In this document: positions 16,076 to 24,194 of the stretch, one piece after another
Position numbering within the stretch: the first letter of the stretch is position 1
How the letters are laid out: every line of letters starts with the position of its first letter
Source: RBG-16-66-20 sp964564865
Lineage (GTDB): Bacteria > Pseudomonadota > Gammaproteobacteria > Burkholderiales > SG8-39
Direction: 5' to 3'
Assembly: GCA_964564865.1 (NCBI GenBank)
Contig: CAZMDA010000009.1
Location: forward strand, 13,202 to 77,201
Length of the DNA stretch: 64,000 bases
The notes under the pieces: model-generated
Databases searched by the model: none
The model's input: the letters and a program-made list of their open reading frames with translations, nothing else
Told to the model about the DNA's origin: nothing
Translations under genes and position numbers: made by a program

Positions 16076-17230
16076 CTAGGCCTTCTTCGCCGCGGGCTTG
16101 CCGGCGGGCTTGCCGAAGTAGTGGTTGTAGGCCATGCGGCGGTTCACGTTCGTGTCCAGGTCCCACTTCACGGCGCGGGCCGCGAACGCCTTCTGCGAGG
16201 CCTCGATCTCCTTGAACATGGCGTTGCCCTCGGCCTTCTTCGCCGCCGCCGCGTCGTAGCCGGTCAGCTGGCGCTGCAGCACGGAGTCGGGGGTCTTGAA
16301 GAACCTCACCTTGTCCTTGGTCTGCATCTCGGCGTAGTCCTGCGAATAGCGGTGCACCGCCTTCCAGGACATGTCCGAGGACGCGGCCTCGACGGCGTTC
16401 TCGATGATCGCCTTGATCGGGCCGGGCAGCGCGTCGAACTTGGTCTTGTTGAACATGATCTCGAACTGCTCGGCGTTCTGGTGGTAGCTCTGCAGCATGC
16501 ACACCTTGGAGACGTCGGTGAAGCCCAGGATCCGGTCGGAGGTCGCGTTGTTGAACTCCGCCGCGTCCAGCAGGCCGCGGTCCATGGCCGGCACGATCTC
16601 GCCGCCGGGCAGCGCGTTGACCGCCGCGCCCAGGGCCGTGAACACGTCGATCGAGATGCCCACGGTGCGGAACTTGAGGCCCTTGAAGTCCTCGGCCTTG
16701 GTGATCGGCTTCTTGAACCAGCCCAGCGGCTGGGTCGGCATCGGGCCGTAGGGGAAGGACACGATGTTGCCGCCGACCGAGGCGTAGAGCTTGGTCAGCA
16801 GCTCGCGGCCGCCGCCGTACTTGTGCCAGGCGAGCAGCATGTTGGCGTCCATGCCGAAGGCCGGGCCCGAGCCCCACAGCGCGAGCGCGTTCTGCTTGCC
16901 GTAGTGGTACACCAGCACGCCGTGGCCGCCGTCCAGGGTGCCCTTGGATACCGCGTCGAACAGGCCGAAGGCGGGCACCACCGCGCCGGCCGGCAGCACC
17001 TCGATGCGCAGCGCGCCGCCGGTCATGTCGTTGACCTTCTTGGCGAAGTCGTTGGCGTACTCGTGGAAGATGTCCTTGGCCGGCCAGGTCGATTGCCAGC
17101 GCATGCTGATCGGGCCCTGCGCCTTGACGATGGCCGGGAAGCCGAGCGTCGCCGCGCCGGCGGTGGCCGCGGCCGCGCCGGTCAGGAACTTGCGGCGCGA
17201 GGCAACGGATTTGTCGTTCTGGGTGCTCAT
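16076..17230 (-). CDS. dctP: TRAP transporter periplasmic substrate-binding protein, DctP type
   Basis: 384 residues. A twin-arginine signal (SRRKFLTGAAAATAGAATLGFP, cleavage near VKAQG) shows export in folded form through Tat. The mature protein has the DctP fold: MRWQSTWPAKDIFHEYANDFAKKV, GALRIEVLPAGAVVPAFGLFDAV, GLKFRTVGISIDVFTALGAAV (the Arg and GxxxxV region that contacts substrate carboxylate), and ALPGGEIVPAMDRGLLDAAEF. It belongs to the DctP branch near those annotated for mannitol/chloroaromatic or keto-acid substrates; the actual ligand is unknown. A strong ribosome site TAGGAGGAG precedes the ATG. Confidence 0.92.
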   Translation of the reverse strand: MSTQNDKSVASRRKFLTGAAAATAGAATLGFPAIVKAQGPISMRWQSTWPAKDIFHEYANDFAKKVNDMTGGALRIEVLPAGAVVPAFGLFDAVSKGTLDGGHGVLVYHYGKQNALALWGSGPAFGMDANMLLAWHKYGGGRELLTKLYASVGGNIVSFPYGPMPTQPLGWFKKPITKAEDFKGLKFRTVGISIDVFTALGAAVNALPGGEIVPAMDRGLLDAAEFNNATSDRILGFTDVSKVCMLQSYHQNAEQFEIMFNKTKFDALPGPIKAIIENAVEAASSDMSWKAVHRYSQDYAEMQTKDKVRFFKTPDSVLQRQLTGYDAAAAKKAEGNAMFKEIEASQKAFAARAVKWDLDTNVNRRMAYNHYFGKPAGKPAAKKA

Positions 17231-17297
17231 TTAAGTGTCTCCTCCTAAGGGATGGATGCCGGCGCGGGGTCGGGCCCCGTACGGGGAAAGCCGCGTG

Positions 17298-17327
17298 ATT
17301 CTACTCTCTGCCTTCCGTGCCCCGCAA
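17298..17327 (-). promoter_or_regulatory. Sigma70-type promoter of the dctP-dctQ-dctM-amidase operon
   Basis: On the minus strand TTGCGG, an 18-nt spacer, then TAGAAT. The predicted start leaves a leader of about 60 nt that contains a GC-rich hairpin (around 17265-17285) and ends in TAGGAGGAG before dctP. Confidence 0.6.
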
Positions 17328-17358
17328 GGCGACTTCGCATCGTGGAACGCCGCGCGGG

Positions 17359-19041
17359 CTAGGCGTAATAGACGAGCAGGTAGCCCGCGAGCAACAGCGC
17401 CACCCAGAGCACCATCGCGCCGGTGGAAGCGGTGCGCACGTGCAGGCCCTGGAGGCCATCGTGCCGCCGCACGCCCTCGCCGACGCGCGCGACCGCGCCG
17501 TCCGCCCAGGCCCGCAGGGCGGCGCCGGCCATCGCGAGCAGCGCGCCGGCCCCGGCCAGGATCCTGGGGGCGAAGACGCGGTAGAACCAGTCCAGGTCGA
17601 GCGTGATGGTCAGGGTGCGCCGCAGCATCGGCAGCATGACGAAGAACGCGAGGCCCGAGAACAGCAGCAGCTCGAGCTGCACGACCACGTGGGCGCCGGT
17701 ATAGGGCACGTAGCCGGCCTTGAAGGGCAGCAGCGCGTAGAGCGGCTGGTAGAACACGCCCAGGCCGATGCACAGCGCGGCGAACAGCCCCATGGCGAGT
17801 CGCATGTTGAGCGGCGGCTCCGGCGGCCTCAGGCCCGAATCCTTCTGGAAGAAGACGAACCACGGGAACTTGATGCCGGCGTGCAGGAAGACGCCGGCGG
17901 AGGCCGCGGCCAGCGCGAGCCAGACCCAGAGCAGGTGCTGGTCGGCCGCGGCCTGGGAGATCATGGACTTCGAGACGAAGCCCGAGGTGAGCGGGAAGGA
18001 GCTGATCGCGAGCGCGCCGATGGTGCCGCAAAGCGTGGTGAACGGCATGGTGCGGAACAGGCCGCCCAGCTCGCTGCACTTGCGCCGGCCCGCCTGCAGC
18101 AGGACCGCGCCTGCCGACATCAGCAGCAGCGCCTTGTAGAGGATGTGCGTGAAGGCATGCGCCGCGGCGCCGTTGAGCGCCATCTCGGTGCCGATGCCGA
18201 TGCCGGCGATCATGAAGCCGACCTGGTTGACGATGCTGTAGGCGAGGATGCGCCGCATGTCGTTCTCCAGCAGCGCGTAGACGATGCCGTAGAACACCAT
18301 GAACAGGCCCACCCACACCAGCAGCTCGGTGCCGGGGAAGCCGCGCAGCAGGACGCAGACCGCGGTCTTGGTGGTGAACGCGGACAGGAACACGGTGCCG
18401 CTCCAGGAGGCCTCCGGATACGCGTCCGGCAGCCAGGCCGACAGCGGGGGGGCGCCGGCATTGACCAGGAACCCGGCCAGGATCAGCCAGTGGGCGGGGC
18501 TGTCCAGCGCCATGCGCACGAACGCGGCCGAGCCGGTGTCGGAAACGTGGCCCGCGATCCCGGCCAGCAGCAGCACGCCGCCCAGCAGGTGCACCGCGAG
18601 GTAGCGGCGGCTGGCCGACCACGCCGGAGCGGTGCCGGCGCTCCAGATCACGAGCGTCGAGCCCAGCGCCATCAGCTCCCAGAACACGAACAGCGTGACG
18701 AGGTCCCCGGCCAGCACGGCGCCGATCGCGGCCCCCGCGTAGACGAACGCCGCCGGCAGTTCCAGCCGGTTCGCCTGGCCGAGCGCGAACAGCGCGCCGC
18801 CGAAGGCCATGATCGCGAAGATCAGCGCGAACAGGCGCGACAGCGCGTCCACCGCGTAGGGCGCGATCTCTAGGCCCAGGTAGCGCCCGCTCCAGTGCAC
18901 GCCCTCGCCCACCGACAGCAGGATCCCGATCGCCGCGAGCGGCGCCGCCAGCGCGAGCGACGCGCGCGCGCGGCCCCGGAGCAGGCCCAGCGCGAGGCCG
19001 GCGAAGACGAGGACCAGGCCCGGGTGCAGGACGCTAGCCAT
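17359..19041 (-). CDS. Mrp/NuoN-type antiporter subunit D, third copy in the minus-strand cluster
   Basis: 560 residues, about 14-16 membrane helices, proton-conducting membrane transporter family. The TM5 glutamate is kept (FVFWELMALGS, Glu122), as are the Lys in TTKTAVCVL (Lys225) and the distal Lys in GFVSKSMIS. However the TM7 site that normally reads K-x-x-x-P-x-H-x-W-L-P is NAGAPPLSAWLPDA here, with Asn194 and Ser201 in place of Lys and His. The C-terminal 100 residues add extra helices. The gene ends the minus-strand Mrp-like operon and overlaps the small 84-residue gene by 8 bp. It may be a structural or modified-channel subunit rather than a standard pump. Confidence 0.85.
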   Translation of the reverse strand: MASVLHPGLVLVFAGLALGLLRGRARASLALAAPLAAIGILLSVGEGVHWSGRYLGLEIAPYAVDALSRLFALIFAIMAFGGALFALGQANRLELPAAFVYAGAAIGAVLAGDLVTLFVFWELMALGSTLVIWSAGTAPAWSASRRYLAVHLLGGVLLLAGIAGHVSDTGSAAFVRMALDSPAHWLILAGFLVNAGAPPLSAWLPDAYPEASWSGTVFLSAFTTKTAVCVLLRGFPGTELLVWVGLFMVFYGIVYALLENDMRRILAYSIVNQVGFMIAGIGIGTEMALNGAAAHAFTHILYKALLLMSAGAVLLQAGRRKCSELGGLFRTMPFTTLCGTIGALAISSFPLTSGFVSKSMISQAAADQHLLWVWLALAAASAGVFLHAGIKFPWFVFFQKDSGLRPPEPPLNMRLAMGLFAALCIGLGVFYQPLYALLPFKAGYVPYTGAHVVVQLELLLFSGLAFFVMLPMLRRTLTITLDLDWFYRVFAPRILAGAGALLAMAGAALRAWADGAVARVGEGVRRHDGLQGLHVRTASTGAMVLWVALLLAGYLLVYYA

Positions 19042-19288
19042 CCGCGCCGTCCTCGCCGTAGTAGCGGTCGGGGCGCTTGAGGAGCGCCCCCAGCAGCTTG
19101 GCGAACAGGATCATCCCCGCGCAGGCGAGGAACCCGTACCAGGCGCCGAACGCGGGCAGGCCCTCGATCTCGAAATGCGGATGCATCTGGACCGCGAACT
19201 CGGCCAGCACGGTGAGCGCCAGCACGGCGATGAATCCGCGCCACAGCAGCCGGATGCTCGATTCGCGCGCCAGCCAGTGGTCCTGCAT
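19034..19288 (-). CDS. 84-residue two-helix membrane protein of the Mrp-like cluster
   Basis: No named function. Two transmembrane helices (about 15-33 and 48-69) flank a loop with a striking motif, HPHFEIEGLPAFGAWYGF, and the C-terminus ends KRPDRYYGEDG. I recall similar small proteins next to MrpD-like genes in other bacteria, always annotated as hypothetical; this recollection needs a search. It sits between two D-type antiporter subunits, its ATG touching the stop of the upstream subunit gene and its 3' end overlapping the next by 8 bp, so it is very likely an accessory subunit of the complex. Confidence 0.75.
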   Translation of the reverse strand: MQDHWLARESSIRLLWRGFIAVLALTVLAEFAVQMHPHFEIEGLPAFGAWYGFLACAGMILFAKLLGALLKRPDRYYGEDGADG

Positions 19289-20746
19289 TCAGCCTCCCGC
19301 GGTCGCCCGCGCCAGCGCGAGCGCGATGTCAGGGTAGAAGAACAGCGCCACCGTCAGCGCCGCGGTCGCCGTCAGCGCGACCACCATCGGCAGCGGGGCC
19401 TCGCCGTGCGCCTGGCCGCCGGCGGCCCCGGGGCGCAGGAACGCGCGGTGCACGATCGGCGCGAAATACGCGGCGTTGAGCAGCGTGCTGGCGGCGATCA
19501 CGCCCAGCGCCATCCACTGCCCGGACTCCAGCACCGCGGTGAGCAGGAACCACTTGCTCAGGAAGCCCGCGGCCGGCGGCAGCCCGACCATCGAGATGGC
19601 GCCCACCGCGAACGCGCCCATGGTCCACGGCATGCGCCGGCCGATGCCGTCCAACTGGCTCACCTCGGTCTTGTGCGCGGCGGTATAGATCGCCCCGGCG
19701 GCGAAGAACAGCGTGATCTTGCCGAACGCGTGCGCGGCGATGTGCAGCGCGGCCGCGGTCACCGAGACCGGCGTCAGCAGCGCCGCCGCCAGCACCACGT
19801 AGGAGAGCTGGCTCACCGTGGAGTAGGCCAGGCGCCGCTTGAGGTTGTCCGCGCGCAGCGCGATGACGGACGCGGCCACGATGGTGAAGCCCGCCACGGT
19901 GGGCAGCCAGTCCGCGGCGCGCACCCCCGCCAGGGCGTCGACGCCGAACACGTAGACGATCACCTTCAGCACCGCGAACACGCCCGCCTTGACCACCGCC
20001 ACCGCGTGCAGCAGCGCGGAAACCGGGGTCGGCGCCACCATCGCAGCCGGCAGCCAGCGGTGGAACGGCATCAGCGCGGCCTTGCCGATGCCGAACACGA
20101 ACAGCGCGAGCAGGCCGCCGGTCGCCGCGCCCGACAGGCGCCCGCCGAGCAGGCCGCCCGGGGTGAACTCCAGCGTCCCGGCGACCTGCCAGGTGACGAC
20201 GATGGCCGGCAGCAGGAGCAGGATCGAGGTGCCGAGCAGCAGCCCCAGGTACAGCCGTCCGCTGCGCCGCGCCTCCTCGCCGCCGCTGTGGGTCACCAGC
20301 GGCCAGGTGACCAGCGTCAGGATCTCGTAGAACAGGAACAGGGTGAGCAGGTTCGAGGAGAACGCGATCCCCATGGTGGCCGCGAGCGCGAGGGCGAAGC
20401 ACGCGTAGAAGCGCGTCTGGTGCGGCTCCCGGTTGGCGCGCATGTAGCCGATGGAGTAGACGGAATTGAGGATCCAGAGCCCGGCGGCGACCAGCGCGAA
20501 CAGCATTCCCAGCGGCTCGACCCGCAGGCCGAGCGGCACCCCGGGCAGCATCTCGACCAGGTACAGCTGCGGCACGCCGCCGGCGAGCACGGACGGCACC
20601 AGCGCGGCGACGCAGGCGAACAGGGCCAGCGCCGCGGCCAGGGTCACCGCCTCGCGCAGGTCCGGCCTGCGGTGCGCGAGCGCGATGCCGGCGGCGCCGA
20701 TGCAGGGCACGGCGAGCGTCGCCGCGAGAAGCTGGGCCGCGGTCAT
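19289..20746 (-). CDS. Mrp-type antiporter subunit D, second copy in the minus-strand cluster
   Basis: 485 residues of the NuoN/MrpD family. Key channel residues are present: TM5 Glu in LFLFYEILTLVTW, TM7 Lys in FGIGKAALMPFHRWLPAAM, TM8 Lys in HAVAVVKAGVFAVL, and TM12 Lys in GFLSKWFLL. ATG 20744-20746 overlaps the stop of the previous D subunit by 4 nt. It moves protons or cations through the membrane as part of a multi-subunit antiporter whose other subunits lie upstream. Confidence 0.9.
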   Translation of the reverse strand: MTAAQLLAATLAVPCIGAAGIALAHRRPDLREAVTLAAALALFACVAALVPSVLAGGVPQLYLVEMLPGVPLGLRVEPLGMLFALVAAGLWILNSVYSIGYMRANREPHQTRFYACFALALAATMGIAFSSNLLTLFLFYEILTLVTWPLVTHSGGEEARRSGRLYLGLLLGTSILLLLPAIVVTWQVAGTLEFTPGGLLGGRLSGAATGGLLALFVFGIGKAALMPFHRWLPAAMVAPTPVSALLHAVAVVKAGVFAVLKVIVYVFGVDALAGVRAADWLPTVAGFTIVAASVIALRADNLKRRLAYSTVSQLSYVVLAAALLTPVSVTAAALHIAAHAFGKITLFFAAGAIYTAAHKTEVSQLDGIGRRMPWTMGAFAVGAISMVGLPPAAGFLSKWFLLTAVLESGQWMALGVIAASTLLNAAYFAPIVHRAFLRPGAAGGQAHGEAPLPMVVALTATAALTVALFFYPDIALALARATAGG

Positions 20747-22224
20747 CCCGGGCCCTGCAGCAACGCGCGCGCCGCCGCCGCCGCGCCCTCGATCACCGGC
20801 GTGCTGTAGACGCCGGAGGCGAGCACCAGGGCGGCCAGGCCGAGCGCCGGGGCCAGCATCGCCGCGGGCGCCTCGCGCACCCCGGCGAGCGCGGGACCGG
20901 GCTGGCGCAGGTAGGCCACCTCGACGAAGCGGTACATGTAGGCGAGCGCGATCAGCGAACTGGCCACCGGCAGCATCGCGATCACCCAGGCCTCGCGCTC
21001 GACGGCGGCGATCACCAGGTACCACTTGGTGACGAAGCCGGCGGTCGAGGGCACGCCCACCAGGCTGAGCCCTCCCAGCACGATGCCGGCGCAGGTGAGC
21101 GGCATGCGGTGCGCGATGCCGGCCAGGGCGTCGAAGCGCAGGCTGCCGGCGCGCACCGCGATGCCGCCGACCAGCATGAACAGCGTCGCCTTGGTGATGC
21201 CGTGGTTGAACAGGTGCGCCACCGCCGCGGTGAGGCCGGTCTGCGAGGCGAAACTGATGCCGAGCGTGATGTAGCCGATCTGGCCGACGCTGGAGTAGGC
21301 CAGCATGCGCTTGAGGTCGGCCTGGAACAGCGCCATGCCGGAGGCAATGAACATCGCCGCGACCGACAGCGCGAGCAGGATGTCCTCCAGCGGCAGCGCG
21401 TCCACCACGGTGCGCGCGCCGAACACGGTGAAATAGAAGCGCAGCAGCGCGTAGATCGCCACCTTGGTGGCGGTGCCGGCGATGAGCGCGGTCGCCGCGG
21501 AGGGCGCGTAGGTATAGGCGTTCGGCAGCCAGGCGTGCAGGGGGAACAGCGCGAGCTTGAGGCAGATGCCCACCGTGAGGAAGGCGAGCGCGGCCAGCAC
21601 CGGGCGATGGCCCGCGTCCCGGGGCAGGCGCTGCGCGATGTCCGCCAGGTTCAGCGTGCCGGTCACGAGGTAGAGCAAGCCGACGCCGATGACGATGAAC
21701 GTCGCCCCCACCGTGCCGAGGATCAGGTACTGGTAGGCCGCCATGAGCGCGCGCCGGTCGCGGCCGAGCGCCACCAGGACGTAGGTCGCCAGCGACGAGA
21801 TCTCGAGGAACACGAAGAAGTTGAACGCGTCCCCGGTGATCGTCATCCCGAGCAGCCCGGCGATGCACAGGCACAGCAGGGCGTAGAACAGGTAGTGCTG
21901 CTCGCGCGGCACCTCCAGCGCGACGCTGCGCCGCGCGTAGGGAATCACGAACACCGCGATCAGGCCGATCAGGACCAGCACGAACGCGCTCGCGGCATCG
22001 ACCCGGTACTCGATCCCCCACGGCGGCTCCCAGCTGCCGAGCGCGTAGGACACCATGCCGCCTCCGATGACCCGGGCGAGCAGCCAGAGCGCGATGCCCA
22101 GGCTCGCCACCGCCGACGCCAGCGCCAGCGCCCAGGCGAGGCCGGCATGGCGCAGCAGCACGATGAGCGGCGCGGCGGCCAGCGGCACCACGACCTGCAG
22201 CGCGGGAAGGTGCTCGGCGATCAC
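20743..22224 (-). CDS. mrpD: Mrp-type antiporter subunit D, first copy in the minus-strand cluster
   Basis: 493 residues, 14 predicted helices. Channel residues: FFVFLEISSLATYV (TM5 Glu), VGICLKLALFPLHAWLPNAY (TM7 Lys and the HxWLP loop), GTATKVAIYALLR (TM8 Lys) and GFVTKWYLV (TM12 Lys). Of the three D-type proteins in this cluster this one is closest to classical MrpD. It follows mrpC with a 4-nt overlap (22221-22224), the usual MrpC-MrpD order, and is followed by a second D-type gene with another ATGA overlap. Confidence 0.92.
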   Translation of the reverse strand: MIAEHLPALQVVVPLAAAPLIVLLRHAGLAWALALASAVASLGIALWLLARVIGGGMVSYALGSWEPPWGIEYRVDAASAFVLVLIGLIAVFVIPYARRSVALEVPREQHYLFYALLCLCIAGLLGMTITGDAFNFFVFLEISSLATYVLVALGRDRRALMAAYQYLILGTVGATFIVIGVGLLYLVTGTLNLADIAQRLPRDAGHRPVLAALAFLTVGICLKLALFPLHAWLPNAYTYAPSAATALIAGTATKVAIYALLRFYFTVFGARTVVDALPLEDILLALSVAAMFIASGMALFQADLKRMLAYSSVGQIGYITLGISFASQTGLTAAVAHLFNHGITKATLFMLVGGIAVRAGSLRFDALAGIAHRMPLTCAGIVLGGLSLVGVPSTAGFVTKWYLVIAAVEREAWVIAMLPVASSLIALAYMYRFVEVAYLRQPGPALAGVREAPAAMLAPALGLAALVLASGVYSTPVIEGAAAAARALLQGPG

Positions 22225-22631
22225 GGTTGCGGGTCGCGGTCCGGACCGGGTTCCGGGTCGGGCGGAGCGGCGGCGTCCTGCTGCAGGATGTCGTCCTCCT
22301 CGATGCTGCCGTAGGCCTCGCGAATGCGCACCACCAGCGCCAGGCCGAGCGCGAGCGTGGCGATGCCCACCACGATCGCGGTGAGGATCAGCACGTGCGG
22401 CAGCGGATTGGAATACACCGAGAACCCCGGCGCGACGATGGGCGCGGTGCCGCCGATCAGCTTGCCCGGCGCGATGTAGAGCAGGTAGACCGAGGTCTGG
22501 AAGATGGCGAGCCCCACCAGCTTCTTCACCAGGTTGGCGCGCGCGATCACCATGAACAGGCCGGTGACCATGAGCAACACCGTCACCGCGTAGCTGAAGT
22601 GGCTGAGCAGGCCGGCGACCGGTGCGGACAT
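22221..22631 (-). CDS. mrpC: Mrp-type antiporter subunit C (NuoK-like)
   Basis: 136 residues with three helices, NuoK fold: LLMVTGLFMVIARANLVKKLVGLAIFQ in TM1-TM2, then a PLPHVLILTAIVVGIATLALGLALVVRI block in TM3 that is typical of MrpC (P-L-P-x-A/V-L-I/V-L-T-A-I-V-I). The C-terminal tail is acidic and proline-rich (EEDDILQQDAAAPPDP). ATG 22629-22631 lies 6 nt after the upstream subunit B gene. Confidence 0.9.
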   Translation of the reverse strand: MSAPVAGLLSHFSYAVTVLLMVTGLFMVIARANLVKKLVGLAIFQTSVYLLYIAPGKLIGGTAPIVAPGFSVYSNPLPHVLILTAIVVGIATLALGLALVVRIREAYGSIEEDDILQQDAAAPPDPEPGPDRDPQP

Positions 22632-22637
22632 CCCTGC

Positions 22638-23063
22638 CTAGTCCCCTGCCCGGCCGCGCGAGGCGAACATGTAGAACACCTTGAGCATGACGCCGCTGAC
22701 GGTGATCGCGACCCCGAGCTCGACCCAGAAGATGCCGCGCTGCTGGCCGTACACCGGGTCCCGCGAGAGCACGAAGTAGTCGAGGAAGTTGCCGCCCAGC
22801 AGCATTCCGGCCACGCCGACGCCGGCGTACAGCAGCACCCCGAGCGCCATCATCGCTTCGACCACGGCGTCGGGCACCGCGGCGCGCGCCACCGCCAGGC
22901 CGAAGATCAGGCCGTACAGGATCAGCGCGGCGGCGGTGATCACCCCGGCCTGGAAGCCCCCGCCCGGGCCGAAGTCGCCGTGGAACTGGACGTACAGCGC
23001 GAACACCAGCATGAACGGGATCAGCAGCTTGCCGACCACGCGCAGCACGAGGTAGCCCTTCAT
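22638..23063 (-). CDS. mrpB: Mrp-type antiporter subunit B (MnhB domain)
   Basis: 141 residues, four helices, MnhB family. The hallmark is the segment LIPFMLVFALYVQFHGDFGPGGGFQAGVI, with the G-x-x-x-P-G-G-G-F-x-x-G signature (about 29-38) followed by further helices. It is a small core subunit of the antiporter. ATG overlaps the MbhD-like gene's stop (23060-23063). Confidence 0.9.
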   Translation of the reverse strand: MKGYLVLRVVGKLLIPFMLVFALYVQFHGDFGPGGGFQAGVITAAALILYGLIFGLAVARAAVPDAVVEAMMALGVLLYAGVGVAGMLLGGNFLDYFVLSRDPVYGQQRGIFWVELGVAITVSGVMLKVFYMFASRGRAGD

Positions 23064-23563
23064 GCGCCGCCCTTGCGCCGCCGCCGCAGCAGCGCCACCA
23101 CGCCGATGCCGGCGGTGAACACCACGATGGTCTCGCCGAAGGTGTCGTAGCCGCGGTAGCTCGCCAGGACCGCGGTGACGATGTTCGGGATCCCGGTCTC
23201 GCGCGGGCCGTCCTTCAGGTAGCGCGGCTCGACGTGCTGGTGCATCGGCGCGGTGGGGTCCGAGAACGCCGGCAGCCAGAGGGTGCCGTACACCAGCAGT
23301 CCGCCCACGACCACGGCGAGCGCCAGCGGCAGCCAGGGCTTGTGCAGGGGCCGGGCCTCCTCGCCGCGGGTCAGGTGGAGCGCGCCCAGCAGCAGCACGG
23401 TGGAGACCCCGGCGCCGACCGAGGCTTCCGTCATCGCGACGTCGACCGCGTCGAGCGCCACCAGCACCGTCGCCATGAAGAAGCTGTAGGCGCTGAACAG
23501 CACCACCGCAGCGAACAGGTTGCGCTGCACCGCGATCGCGATCGCGACCACGGCCATCAGCAC
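23060..23563 (-). CDS. MbhD/MbhE-like Mrp subunit (DUF4040), equivalent to the MrpA C-terminal domain
   Basis: The DUF4040/MbhD core is at the N-terminus (LFAAVVLFSAYSFFMATV and DAVDVAMTEASVGAGVSTVLLLGAL); the C-terminal half has the MbhE-type NIVTAVLASYRGYDTFGETIV motif. These are the pieces fused to MrpA in canonical Mrp but free-standing in Mbh/Mbs/Mrp-like complexes. The listed start is GTG 23561-23563. Homologues usually begin about 10 residues earlier (an IEALVVNVLL-like segment). The matching codon is ATC at 23591-23593 with a strong GGGGAGG 4 nt upstream, so a rare ATC start is possible. The gene overlaps mrpG. Confidence 0.85.
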   Translation of the reverse strand: MLMAVVAIAIAVQRNLFAAVVLFSAYSFFMATVLVALDAVDVAMTEASVGAGVSTVLLLGALHLTRGEEARPLHKPWLPLALAVVVGGLLVYGTLWLPAFSDPTAPMHQHVEPRYLKDGPRETGIPNIVTAVLASYRGYDTFGETIVVFTAGIGVVALLRRRRKGGA

Positions 23564-23577
23564 CAGCAGGACGTTGA

Positions 23578-23910
23578 CTACGAGCGCTTCGATGACGCCT
23601 CCCCGGAGTCGGCGAGCTGGGGCCGCAGGCCGCGGACCAGGGCGGCGCGCGCGAGCGCGTGCGACGCGGTGGGCGAGGCGAAGAAGATGAGCAGGCCGAG
23701 GATCACCAGCTTGGCCGCGACCAGCGTGACCCCGGCCTGCAGCAGCAGCCCGCCGAGGATCAGGCCGGCACCCAGGGTCTCGATGACGCTGACCGCGTGC
23801 AGGCGGGTATAGAAATCCGGCATCCGCAGCGCGCCGAGCGCGCCGACGACGCTGCAGAAGCCGCCGGCCGCGAGCAGGGCGAAGCTGAGGACGTCGAGCA
23901 AAGCGGCCAT
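23578..23910 (-). CDS. mrpG: Mrp-type antiporter subunit G
   Basis: 110 residues, three helices, PhaG/MnhG family: FALLAAGGFCSVVGALGALRMPDFYTRLHAVSVIETLGAG contains the diagnostic G-x-x-R-x-P-D-x-Y-x-R-x-H-A block, followed by VAAKLVILGLLIFFASPTASHALARAA. ATG 23908-23910 overlaps the mrpF stop by 1 nt. Ends inside the MbhD-like gene's 5' region. Confidence 0.92.
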   Translation of the reverse strand: MAALLDVLSFALLAAGGFCSVVGALGALRMPDFYTRLHAVSVIETLGAGLILGGLLLQAGVTLVAAKLVILGLLIFFASPTASHALARAALVRGLRPQLADSGEASSKRS

Positions 23911-24194
23911 CAGCGCGCGTCCCCGCCGTCCTCGCCCGGCGCTCCCAGGTCCCCGTAGCGGAAGAACTTCAGCACCGCGACCGTCCCCACGAGGTTGAGC
24001 AGCCCGTAGGTGATGGCGAGGTCGAGGAACTCCGGACGGCCGTTGAGGAAGCCGATCACCGCCAGCAGCAGCATGGCGACGGTGCCGATGGCATTGCCCG
24101 CCAGCGCGCGGTCGAACACCGTGGGGCCGGCGAGCGCCCGCGCCAGCAGCAGCGCGAGCGTGGCCAGCAGCGCGAGCGTCGCCACGGCGAACAT
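23910..24194 (-). CDS. mrpF: Mrp-type antiporter subunit F
   Basis: 94 residues, three helices, MnhF/PhaF family: LARALAGPTVFDRALAGNAIGTVAML holds the conserved G-P-x-x-x-D-R-x-x-A/V-x-N block, then a helix and the motif YGLLNLVGTVAVLKFFRYGD. ATG 24192-24194 overlaps the last base of mrpE. The order E-F-G matches all Mrp operons. Confidence 0.92.
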   Translation of the reverse strand: MFAVATLALLATLALLLARALAGPTVFDRALAGNAIGTVAMLLLAVIGFLNGRPEFLDLAITYGLLNLVGTVAVLKFFRYGDLGAPGEDGGDAR

